Shown here piece by piece: positions 7,641-14,149 of a stretch of DNA of 14,985 nucleotides. The stretch lies in assembly GCA_045605365.1 (NCBI GenBank), contig JAZUPV010000011.1, forward strand, positions 1 through 14,985, given 5' to 3'. The stretch's first letter is position 1. Every line of letters starts with the position of its first letter. The notes beneath the pieces are model-generated. The model was not told the origin of the DNA. It saw nothing but the letters and a program-made list of their open reading frames with translations, and ran no database searches. This DNA comes from CAKVLS01 sp045605365. Its GTDB lineage: Bacteria > Bacillota > Clostridia > Christensenellales > UBA1242. The position numbers were made by a program, and so were the translations under genes.

Positions 7641-7670
7641 TTGCCAATTTGTTGGTTATAATGTTATACT
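7641..7670 (+). promoter_or_regulatory. Extended -10 promoter for the mreB-like gene
   Basis: TTGCCA (5/6 match) at 7641-7646, an 18-base spacer and TATACT at 7665-7670 with TG at 7662-7663 form a good sigma-A promoter. A second TATAAT is at 7657-7662. The leader would be only about 16 bases and carries AAAGGGG (7680-7686) 6 bases before the ATG. Confidence 0.7.
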
Positions 7671-7692
7671 AAACATATTAAAGGGGTGCAGT

Positions 7693-8706
7693 ATGGCAAC
7701 TATAGACATTGCGATTGATTTAGGTAGTAGCAATACCGTTATTTACAAAAGGGGTAGCGGCATTGTTTTAAGAGAGCCAAGTGTGGTTTGTCTTAATACC
7801 AGCGGCAAACACGCCAAAATAAAAGAAATCGGCATCAAAGCAAAAAAAATGCAAGGCAGAACAGGGGATAATACAGTTGTTGTTTATCCTGTGTGTGAAG
7901 GTGTTATCAAAAATGTAGACCTAAGTATCGCTATGCTAAAACATTTTATCAGCAAAATTTTGCCACAAAATACTCTTTTTAAGCCAAAAATTAGAGCGGT
8001 AGTATGTGTACCTTGTGGGCTTACAAGTGAAGAACTTGCCGATTATGAAAAAGTTATGTATGGTGCTGGTGTAGGTAGATTGCATCTTGTACCGTCTATT
8101 TTGGCTGCGGCTATCGGTGACGAACTAAAAACCAGCCAAGCAAGAGGTTCTATAGCAGTTAATATCGGTGGTGGTACTACAGAAGTAGCAGTCATCAGCC
8201 TTAACAGTATAGTTAGCGGTTGTAGTGTGGCTATAGGTGGTAGACTTATGGATACAGCCCTAATAGAATATGTCCAAAATTATTTTAACGTAAGAATAAG
8301 CGAAGTCAGTGCAGAAAAAATCAAACACGAAATAGCTAGCCTATATGAAACTGACAAAAGCAACATTGAGTTTAACGGTGCAGATGTTAGTAGCAATAGA
8401 CCAGTAAGTGACGTTATCGGGGCACGTGACGTAAGACGTGCGGTGGTTAGTTTTTATGATGATATTATCACTACTATCGAAGCCGTCATCAATACCTGCA
8501 ACCCAGATATTATCTCTGACATAACCGAAGCTGGCGTCGTTGTTTCTGGCGGCGGAGCTAATATAACTGGGTTAGAAAATTATTTTAGAAAAAACCTTAA
8601 TATGCCAGTTATAGTATCTGACCAAGCAGAAAATTCTGTTATCTTAGGTGCGGGCAAGTTGTTGTCTGATGAATATCTTCTTAACAAAGTTTTAGAAGAA
8701 AACTAA
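7693..8706 (+). CDS. mreB: MreB-like actin homologue with altered ATPase residues
   Basis: This is a bacterial actin of the MreB/Mbl family (337 residues, normal length). Such proteins form membrane-bound filaments that guide lateral cell-wall synthesis. Visible motifs: phosphate loop 1 IDLGSSNT (8-15, D9 kept), the E-P-S-V-V stretch (28-32), phosphate loop 2 NIGGGTTEVAVISL (157-170), and the adenosine loop SGGGANITGLENYF (285-298). Two positions differ from typical MreB. The segment usually reading E-E-P-M-A-A-A-I-G here reads P-S-I-L-A-A-A-I-G (134-142), replacing the catalytic glutamate by S135. The D of D-I-G-G-G-T-T-E is N157. ATP binding looks intact, but hydrolysis is doubtful (inference). 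mreC and mreD do not follow; minD does, after a terminator. The gene could be a specialised paralogue, with a standard mreB elsewhere. Confidence 0.85.
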   Translation: MATIDIAIDLGSSNTVIYKRGSGIVLREPSVVCLNTSGKHAKIKEIGIKAKKMQGRTGDNTVVVYPVCEGVIKNVDLSIAMLKHFISKILPQNTLFKPKIRAVVCVPCGLTSEELADYEKVMYGAGVGRLHLVPSILAAAIGDELKTSQARGSIAVNIGGGTTEVAVISLNSIVSGCSVAIGGRLMDTALIEYVQNYFNVRISEVSAEKIKHEIASLYETDKSNIEFNGADVSSNRPVSDVIGARDVRRAVVSFYDDIITTIEAVINTCNPDIISDITEAGVVVSGGGANITGLENYFRKNLNMPVIVSDQAENSVILGAGKLLSDEYLLNKVLEEN

Positions 8707-8740
8707 CAAATAAAAATACTTTTTTTAAATAATAATGTCG

Positions 8741-8778
8741 AAGGAGCATAACTTGATGTTGTGCTCCTTTACTTTTTT
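8741..8778 (+). terminator. Intrinsic terminator of the mreB-like gene
   Basis: A 12-bp stem (AAGGAGCATAAC 8741-8752 with GTTGTGCTCCTT 8758-8769, one G-U pair) with a 5-base loop is followed by TACTTTTTT. The T run is interrupted, so readthrough into minD is possible. No convincing separate minD promoter was found. Confidence 0.7.
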
Positions 8779-8816
8779 GTTTTTGTCAATAAAATGGTTG
8801 TATAAAGGATTGTTTT

Positions 8817-9611
8817 ATGGCAAGAATCATAGTTATAACAAGTGGCAAAGGTGGTGTCGGCAAGACATCAATTTGTGCGCATCTCGGCACGGCTTTGGCT
8901 AACAAAGGCAAACGAGTTGTACTAATAGATGTAGATATAGGTCTTAACAACCTTGATGTTGTTATGGGGGTAGAAAACAAAGTCGTATTTGATATAGTTG
9001 ATGTTATCCAAAGCAAATGTCGACCAAAACAAGCCCTTATACAAGACTTTAATTGTCCCAATTTGTACATAATGCCTTCTGCCCAGTCTTATGACAAATC
9101 TGCCATAACTATTTCTAGTATAAAAGCCGTCGTAGACGAACTAGACCCTTATTTTGATTATATACTGTTAGATTGTCCGGCAGGTATTGATATACCCTTC
9201 AAAAGGGCAGTAAACTGTGCTAAAGAAGCAATCTTAGTTGTGACTCCCCACTTGTCTAGTATAAGAGATGCGGACAAAGTTTTGTCTATTTTAAAAACAT
9301 ATAACATAACCAACACTAGCCTTATAGTCAACCGTATACGTGGTGATATGGTGTTAGACAATGATATGTTAAGTGCTGTAGATATAGCTAGTTTGCTTAA
9401 TATACAGCTTCTCGGTGTAGTGCCAGAAGACGACAAAATAACGCTGTCGTCAATGTTTGGCGATTCTCTAGTTGACGGAGCAGACAGCAGTAGGGCTTTT
9501 GAACTATTAGCAGATAATATCACAAATGGTACTAGCAAAATATACGACTGTACAAAAAAATATCGTGGTATCTTTGGTTATATCAAACGTAGTATAAAGA
9601 GGAGAGTATAA
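8817..9611 (+). CDS. minD: Septum site-determining ATPase MinD
   Basis: MinD is the membrane-cycling ATPase that keeps the division septum away from the poles, together with MinC (inhibitor) and MinE (spatial regulator). The 264-residue length is typical. Visible motifs are the deviant Walker A SGKGGVGKT (9-17, signature K11), the switch I stretch IDVDIGLNNLDVVMG (37-51), the Walker B-like ILLDCPAGID (116-125) with D119, and the C-terminal amphipathic membrane-targeting helix YRGIFGYIKRSIKRR (249-263). All residues needed for ATP-dependent dimerisation appear present. AAAGGA (8804-8809) lies 7 bases before the ATG. minE overlaps the stop codon by one base. minC is not adjacent, unlike in most Clostridia. 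Confidence 0.95.
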   Translation: MARIIVITSGKGGVGKTSICAHLGTALANKGKRVVLIDVDIGLNNLDVVMGVENKVVFDIVDVIQSKCRPKQALIQDFNCPNLYIMPSAQSYDKSAITISSIKAVVDELDPYFDYILLDCPAGIDIPFKRAVNCAKEAILVVTPHLSSIRDADKVLSILKTYNITNTSLIVNRIRGDMVLDNDMLSAVDIASLLNIQLLGVVPEDDKITLSSMFGDSLVDGADSSRAFELLADNITNGTSKIYDCTKKYRGIFGYIKRSIKRRV

Positions 9612-9871
9612 TGTTTTATTCAACCCCGGCAAAAGCAAGCGCTAATAGACTAAAAAAAGTTTTGGTTTGTGACAAAAACGAACTATCTCCAACTGTTACC
9701 AACGTTATAAAAAGCGATACTATATTGCTCTTAGAAAACTATATGTCAGTAGAGCGTGATAGTGTATTTGTTAACTTTACCGTAAATGCTGATGGAAAAT
9801 ATGAATTTTGCATAACAGGTAGGGCTACTAGGGTAAAAAGCCTAGGTATATATGACAAAAGCAAGTATTAA
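9611..9871 (+). CDS. minE: Cell division topological specificity factor MinE
   Basis: The 86-residue product is short and divergent but fits MinE, which binds MinD and stimulates its ATPase to set the Min pattern. It has a short N-terminal stretch, the basic helix SANRLKKVLVCDKNELSP (10-27) matching the A-x-x-R-L-x-x-V/I-L-x-x-x-R/D segment of the anti-MinCD helix, then IKSDTILLLENYMSVERDSV (33-52). This matches the topological-specificity domain pattern I-x-x-x-I/L-x-x-V-I-x-x-Y-x-x-I-D/E. A strand VFVNFTVN follows. The ATG overlaps the last base of the minD stop (TAATG), with GAGGAG 6 bases upstream, so translation is coupled. The amphipathic N terminus seen in many MinE proteins is very short. 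Identity rests on this pattern plus position after minD. Confidence 0.8.
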   Translation: MFYSTPAKASANRLKKVLVCDKNELSPTVTNVIKSDTILLLENYMSVERDSVFVNFTVNADGKYEFCITGRATRVKSLGIYDKSKY

Positions 9872-9890
9872 ATAGCTCAAAACTTTCATA

Positions 9891-9924
9891 CCATATATTA
9901 GTTGTCGAGTATATTAATATATGG
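9891..9924 (+). repeat. Perfect inverted repeat in the minE-M50 gap, covering the start of the M50 ribosome site
   Basis: CCATATATTA (9891-9900) and TAATATATGG (9915-9924) are perfect inverse copies with a 14-base centre. A T-A pair and a G-U pair could extend the stem inward. The last two bases are the first two of the GGGTGA ribosome site for the M50 gene. It could be a hairpin controlling translation or a DNA operator; there is no T run, so it is not a terminator. Confidence 0.6.
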
Positions 9925-9928
9925 GTGA
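9923..9928 (+). promoter_or_regulatory. Ribosome binding site fixing the GTG start of the M50 gene
   Basis: GGGTGA lies 6 bases before GTG at 9935. An in-frame TGA at 9926-9928 prevents any earlier start. The ATG at 9933 is in another frame and stops after four codons. Confidence 0.7.
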
Positions 9929-9934
9929 AATAAT

Positions 9935-10774
9935 GTGTCAAAGATAAAAATAAAAATCGGTATAAGTTTTTGGATATTTGCTTTTTTATGTGTGTATTTT
10001 GGGCAAGGGTTTTTGCTTATCAACTATATGTTAGTTTTATTTATACACGAATATTCTCACGCCTATATTGCTTACAAATTAGGCTATTTGATAAGCAACA
10101 TACAAGTTATACCTTTTGGCATTAGTCTTAACTTAAAACAAGACAATCTATCTCCACACGACCAGATAAAAATCGCCCTTGCAGGACCTGTTTCTAATAT
10201 TCTATGTGTGGTTATGTGTTTAGCTCTGTGGTGGATAGCACCTATAACATACGGATATACATATCTATTTTGTTTTGCAAGTCTTATTACCGCTATATTC
10301 AACTGTCTACCGTGTTATCCTATGGACGGCGGCAGAGTTATGTATGGTATTTTGCGTCTCAAAAAGCCCCAAAACACTTCTATTAAGTGGTGTAAGGCAA
10401 TCAACATAACAATATCTACTGTGTTTGTATTGTTGTTTGTTTATAGTTGTTTTGTTGTAGTTAACATAACGTTTTTGCTAGTGGCGATATTTATATTTAG
10501 TTCTAGTTTTATAAAAAGCAACAATAATTATAACTTTTTGACCTATATCAACAAGAGCACCAAAAACATCTGTTATATCCGCCAAATCGTCGTCAACCAA
10601 GATACTCCTATATACAAATTGTGTTCTCATATCAACAACAATACATTTGTACACTTTTTTGTTATTGGTGATGGCAAAATTCTATTTAGCTTTTTTGAAA
10701 GCGACCTTGACAAAATCTTTGTTAACTTTGACCCTTGTACAAAAATAGGTGATATATCTATGATTAAAAGATAA
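9935..10774 (+). CDS. SpoIVFB-like M50 intramembrane metalloprotease
   Basis: This is a site-2-type zinc protease (279 residues) that should cut a substrate within the membrane. In Bacillus, SpoIVFB activates pro-sigma-K during sporulation. The zinc motif HEYSH is at 38-42 in the second hydrophobic segment. The second metal-ligand motif is NCLPCYPMDGGR (123-134), with D131 as ligand. ALAGPVSNIL (81-90) is the usual G-P-x-x-N segment. Six hydrophobic stretches are at about 7-23, 26-46, 82-102, 108-125, 155-176 and 178-192. The remaining C-terminal 80 residues look like a degenerate CBS-type domain, as in SpoIVFB. The start is GTG. The partner gene spoIVFA is not next to it. The position after minDE is conserved in Clostridia. 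A sporulation role is plausible but unproven here; a general M50 role is also possible. Confidence 0.88.
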   Translation: MSKIKIKIGISFWIFAFLCVYFGQGFLLINYMLVLFIHEYSHAYIAYKLGYLISNIQVIPFGISLNLKQDNLSPHDQIKIALAGPVSNILCVVMCLALWWIAPITYGYTYLFCFASLITAIFNCLPCYPMDGGRVMYGILRLKKPQNTSIKWCKAINITISTVFVLLFVYSCFVVVNITFLLVAIFIFSSSFIKSNNNYNFLTYINKSTKNICYIRQIVVNQDTPIYKLCSHINNNTFVHFFVIGDGKILFSFFESDLDKIFVNFDPCTKIGDISMIKR

Positions 10775-10777
10775 CTT

Positions 10778-11302
10778 TTGGTCAAAAATATCTCTATGAA
10801 ACAGCTGTTAAAATATATTTTGTCTCTCAATATTGAACACCAAAAAATCGCCGAAACAAAACATAGCATAACTATTGCCTTAGCTAGTGGAGTACTGGTA
10901 GTGTTTGTTAGTGTATTAGATAGTGTGTTTGTGTCTGCGAGATACTTAGGGTATGTTGCAGTGTTTAATTGTATATTGTCTATTGCTTGTAGTTTTGTTG
11001 CGTTAAGCAGTAAAGATATTATTGTAAAGCGCAAACACAAATGGGGTAAGCAACAAGTCAACCTAACTTATTTTAAACACCTTTCACACCTAGACATCGA
11101 CGAGTTTAAACAACTTTTGTTACAAAATTACGAACTCCCACAAGATTACAAAATAGATAATTTCGAAAATGACCTAATAAAGCAAGTCTTGGCTCTGTCA
11201 AAAAGGGTCAACAGCAAGTACGACAAGTTTAACATCAGTCTAGGCTTTTTGTTTGTGTCTATTGTTTGTGGTTTTGTAGGGGCATTGATTGGTGTTGTAT
11301 GA
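10778..11302 (+). CDS. Three-helix membrane protein resembling the PycTM (Pycsar effector) family
   Basis: The product has up to 174 residues. The TTG start has a weak AAAAGA 6 bases upstream. An ATG at 10796 would give 168 residues, and neither start is certain. Counting from that ATG, an N-terminal helix ending in A-E-T-K-H-S precedes two membrane helices (about 24-42 and 49-71). A cytoplasmic segment follows with Q-V-N-L-T-Y-F-K-H-L then D-I-D-E-F-K-Q-L-L (about 86-109), a helix DLIKQVLALSKRVNSKYDKF (126-145), and a last membrane helix (148-168). This order and these phrases (tK near the first helix, Y-F-x-H-L, D-L-x-x-Q-V/I, K-Y) match my memory of the PycTM effector family, which damages membranes in cyclic-pyrimidine phage defence. 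No cyclase gene is nearby, so a defence role is not established. It starts 3 bases after the M50 stop and overlaps the next gene by 4. Confidence 0.6.
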   Translation: MVKNISMKQLLKYILSLNIEHQKIAETKHSITIALASGVLVVFVSVLDSVFVSARYLGYVAVFNCILSIACSFVALSSKDIIVKRKHKWGKQQVNLTYFKHLSHLDIDEFKQLLLQNYELPQDYKIDNFENDLIKQVLALSKRVNSKYDKFNISLGFLFVSIVCGFVGALIGVV

Positions 11303-11667
11303 CAAGTCTGCAGTATTATTTTGATGATTGGGTGTTAGGCGTGTTTGAAGACGACCCTTTGCCGTTTGAAGTTAATTATATTTTGTTTATTTTGGATAAA
11401 AAGGGGGATTATTATAACTTAGAGTTTAGTGGACACCAATATATAGATAAGAGCATAAACTCTAGTGGATTTTTTTATCCGTTAGAAGCACAGAGTTTTT
11501 TTTGCACAGAGTTTTTTGGTTTAAAAATATCTAATCAAAAAATTTTTAAATTAACCAAAACCTTAATTTGCAATTTTTTAAAATTGCCACAAGCCCAATT
11601 TTTGTCAAAAACACAAATAGGGCTATGTTTTAGGTATAAAAACGCAGTTTTTTTAAAACAACTATAA
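11299..11667 (+). CDS. Unrecognised 122-residue protein, coupled to the PycTM-like gene
   Basis: I do not recognise this family. The chosen ATG at 11299 forms an ATGA overlap with the preceding stop. A longer reading from 11266 would add 11 cysteine- and tryptophan-rich residues encoded inside the previous gene and has no ribosome site. The protein is soluble, with no signal peptide or membrane helix. It is rich in aromatic residues (many phenylalanines and tyrosines) and starts with an acidic segment (DDWVLGVFEDDPLP, residues 9-22). Next comes a strand-like stretch (VNYILFILDKKGDYYNLEF), a SGFFYPLEAQSFFCTEFFGL segment at about 58-77, and a basic helical part near residues 80-98. The composition suggests an alpha/beta fold. 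As the last gene of the min/M50 operon and translationally coupled, it may bind or control the membrane protein before it (inference). Confidence 0.75.
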   Translation: MTSLQYYFDDWVLGVFEDDPLPFEVNYILFILDKKGDYYNLEFSGHQYIDKSINSSGFFYPLEAQSFFCTEFFGLKISNQKIFKLTKTLICNFLKLPQAQFLSKTQIGLCFRYKNAVFLKQL

Positions 11668-11684
11668 AAAAATAGTTGTTTTTT
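11655..11684 (+). terminator. Intrinsic terminator of the minDE-M50 operon
   Basis: An 11-bp stem (AAAACAACTAT 11655-11665, ATAGTTGTTTT 11672-11682) with a loop of six A residues is followed by a T run. The left arm contains the last codons, and the first base of the stop codon is in the stem. Confidence 0.85.
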
Positions 11685-11686
11685 AT

Positions 11687-11715
11687 TTTACTTAAATATA
11701 TTATAATGCTATAAT
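11687..11715 (+). promoter_or_regulatory. Extended -10 promoter for the DUF4132-alkD unit
   Basis: TTTACT (11687-11692), a 17-base spacer and TATAAT (11710-11715) with TG at 11707-11708 form a good sigma-A promoter. An additional TATAAT is at 11702-11707. The leader is about 45 bases and bears AAAGGA at 11751-11756, an unusually long 11 bases from the ATG. Confidence 0.75.
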
Positions 11716-11767
11716 TTTTGTGAAAAATAATATTTTTATACACTAAACAAAAAGGACACTACCGACA

Positions 11768-14137
11768 ATGATACTTTTAAGAACAATTCAAGATTTAGAA
11801 AAGGTACTTTCTGACATTTATAAACCACAATTAAGCGAAGGGCTTAGCTTTGATTTGACCCAACTTGTTGTTTACAACAAAGGGGACAAAAAACAAATTT
11901 ATCAAAACTTATTGCAAGAGTGTGATAACAATACCCTTGATATGGCAAAGGTCTCTACATTTGCAGAAGTTGTCTTTCAGCTAAATGACTATAGATACCC
12001 ACTAAAAAACTATGTAGAGATTTTACTAATGACAAAGAGTTATGAACAACTCTGCGCATTTGTCAACAAGTTTTTTGTACCAAACGTTGGTGACTACAAA
12101 TATCGTAGCGTAACAAAAGAATACACTCTAGAGCAAAGATACTTTGATAGATTTGTAGAAATCATCAAGTACTGTGACATACCACAAGATTTATTCTTCC
12201 CATTCTTTATGCAAATTTTAAAAGCAGATGGTTCTTCTCTATGCATCAATTATAGAGAACCACTAAAAGAATATCTAAAAATTTATCTTCGTTCTACTCA
12301 AGATGACTTATTTAAATATGGTAACTTTAACGAAAGTTTGGACGGTATAGAATATTTCTTAGATGCAGATACTAGCAAAACTATCAAGTTTATTATTGAT
12401 AGTTATGTCGATGGCAAAAACAACTTTTTAACAGATATCAAACGCCTTATCGTAAAATATAAGCAAGAAGCCCTAAACCTACTAGAAAGCTATGTTAACA
12501 GCCAAAATCAAGAAATTGCTTTTAGAGCTATTAGTTTGTTGCTTACTTTTAAAGGTGAGTGGAATATTGACGGTTATTTATCTAACATTTATAAAACAAC
12601 CAGCAATTCTCGTATAAAAAACCTAATCGCAAAAGAACTTGAACTAGAACAGTTTAACAAGTTTGCTGGATATCCTGAGTTTATAGAGTATGTCAACTCA
12701 ACAACTCTTACCGTACAAGAAAGAGTATATGGTGCAAGACTAAAAAAATATTATCAAAAGTACGATTTAAACAAAACCGAGCAAGAAGGTAAAATCATTA
12801 CTTTCTGTATGGAGACTTTTAAAGTATTAAAAAACGACAACTTGTTAAAATTTGTTAAAGACTACTTCTGTTATGTAGAAGAAGACCTTCAAAACAAAAT
12901 AGCCCAAGTTGTATACGAAACAGCTCTTTACAAAAACAAACTAGACTCTAGCAAATGGGCACTAAGACTTATTGCTTGTTTTGCTAATGACGAGCTTTTA
13001 CAAACAATGTCAAGTTTGGTTGCTAGTTGGTACCAAGAAAACAAAAACAAACCAGCAGATTATTTTGTTAGTATGTTAGCTTTGTCTGGCAGAGAAGAAG
13101 TGGTAGATATAGTAAAATACCTATTAGACTACGCTAACTTAAAACAACAAAAAGCTTTATACAAATTTCTTGATATGTACGTAACAATCAAACAAGTACC
13201 ATTGCAAGAAGTTTATGACCAATTAACAAAAGATTTTGGTCTAGACCAAAGGGGTGAAAGAGTTTTTGAACTTGACAACAAACGTCAAATCAAAGTTGTC
13301 TTAACTCCACAAGCTACAATCGAAATTTATAACAACCAAACAGGCAAAGTTGCACGTCTAAGCGACAAGGTATATTCTAACGGTATCAATATGAAAGATT
13401 ACCTAAAAGCTCTAGAAAAACAAGTTAAGTCAGCAACAAAACGTTTGTACAGTGCCTTCTTAGAACATAGAGTTTTTTCAAAAGAAAATTTTGAAAGATT
13501 GATACTAAATCACAACTTGTTAAAAATAGTTGCCGGCAATATGTTGTGGGGCAAATATCGCAACAATAGATTGTACGAAAGTTTTAAGATTGTTGATGGC
13601 GAGTTTAAACACGTCAGCGGTACATATTTACTTGCAAATGATGATTATTATTTGGCACTAGTACACCCACTAGATGTTATTGATAATTTAGAAAATATCA
13701 AAGCAATCTGTGGCAATATCAATATACCACAATTTTCTATACCAACATTTGACGTAGCAGAGTATGGTCACAATGCTGTTAGCGTTGATAGTTTTTCTGG
13801 TATATTTACCAATGCCCGTATCTTTATCAGTAGACTTCAAAAACTTACTTACAAAATTAATGACCTTGCAAAAGACTTTACCTATGATACATTAACAAAA
13901 GCAAATAGAGATTTGAACCTACTAACTGTTGTTGAGTTTGAAAAAGTTAAACTTAACGAAGAGCAAAATTATACGACAACAATTTCTCACATAAGATTTT
14001 ACAAACTAAACCAAGTAGCTAAAGATGGCAAAAACTATCTTCTAAACAAAGCAGAACCTTTAGCACTATCTAGCATAAACCATAGGGTATTTAGTAACGA
14101 ACTTGCTCTTGTATATATGGCTTGTGCCAATGACTAA
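11768..14137 (+). CDS. Alpha-helical repeat protein with DUF4132 domain
   Basis: This is a 789-residue cytoplasmic protein. About residues 1-490 are almost wholly helical, built of repeated short amphipathic helices of HEAT-like character (for example QNQEIAFRAISLLLTFKG at 247-264 and SSKWALRLIACFANDELLQT at 394-413). From about 540 to 700 the sequence matches the DUF4132 pattern (MolR-related proteins). It has L-K-A-L-E-K-Q-V-K-S-A-T-K-R-L, then F-L-E-H-R-V-F-S-K-E-N-F, then L-N-H-N-L-L-K-I-V-A-G-N-M-L-W-G-K-Y, then LALVHPLDV (629-637), and finally a degenerate Q-F-x-x-P segment. The molecular function of DUF4132 proteins is not known to me. The stop is doubled (TAATAA), and an alkD-like gene begins 12 bases on, suggesting a linked role, perhaps in DNA or RNA metabolism (inference). 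There is no signal peptide or membrane helix. Confidence 0.7.
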   Translation: MILLRTIQDLEKVLSDIYKPQLSEGLSFDLTQLVVYNKGDKKQIYQNLLQECDNNTLDMAKVSTFAEVVFQLNDYRYPLKNYVEILLMTKSYEQLCAFVNKFFVPNVGDYKYRSVTKEYTLEQRYFDRFVEIIKYCDIPQDLFFPFFMQILKADGSSLCINYREPLKEYLKIYLRSTQDDLFKYGNFNESLDGIEYFLDADTSKTIKFIIDSYVDGKNNFLTDIKRLIVKYKQEALNLLESYVNSQNQEIAFRAISLLLTFKGEWNIDGYLSNIYKTTSNSRIKNLIAKELELEQFNKFAGYPEFIEYVNSTTLTVQERVYGARLKKYYQKYDLNKTEQEGKIITFCMETFKVLKNDNLLKFVKDYFCYVEEDLQNKIAQVVYETALYKNKLDSSKWALRLIACFANDELLQTMSSLVASWYQENKNKPADYFVSMLALSGREEVVDIVKYLLDYANLKQQKALYKFLDMYVTIKQVPLQEVYDQLTKDFGLDQRGERVFELDNKRQIKVVLTPQATIEIYNNQTGKVARLSDKVYSNGINMKDYLKALEKQVKSATKRLYSAFLEHRVFSKENFERLILNHNLLKIVAGNMLWGKYRNNRLYESFKIVDGEFKHVSGTYLLANDDYYLALVHPLDVIDNLENIKAICGNINIPQFSIPTFDVAEYGHNAVSVDSFSGIFTNARIFISRLQKLTYKINDLAKDFTYDTLTKANRDLNLLTVVEFEKVKLNEEQNYTTTISHIRFYKLNQVAKDGKNYLLNKAEPLALSSINHRVFSNELALVYMACAND

Positions 14138-14149
14138 TAAGGTATATTT

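Noticed and set aside
8756..8902. A 48-codon frame with AAGGAG nine bases upstream, running from the mreB terminator into minD
   Set aside because: The AAGGAG is the left arm of the terminator stem, and most of the frame lies inside minD in another frame with no protein-like character.
11266..11298. Earlier start for the 122-residue protein
   Set aside because: The added residues are encoded inside the last membrane helix of the preceding gene and no ribosome site is present; the ATGA overlap at 11299 is the better start.
10778..11667. A complete Pycsar defence system
   Set aside because: No pyrimidine cyclase or other cyclic-nucleotide synthase is in the window; only a possible effector-like protein is seen.
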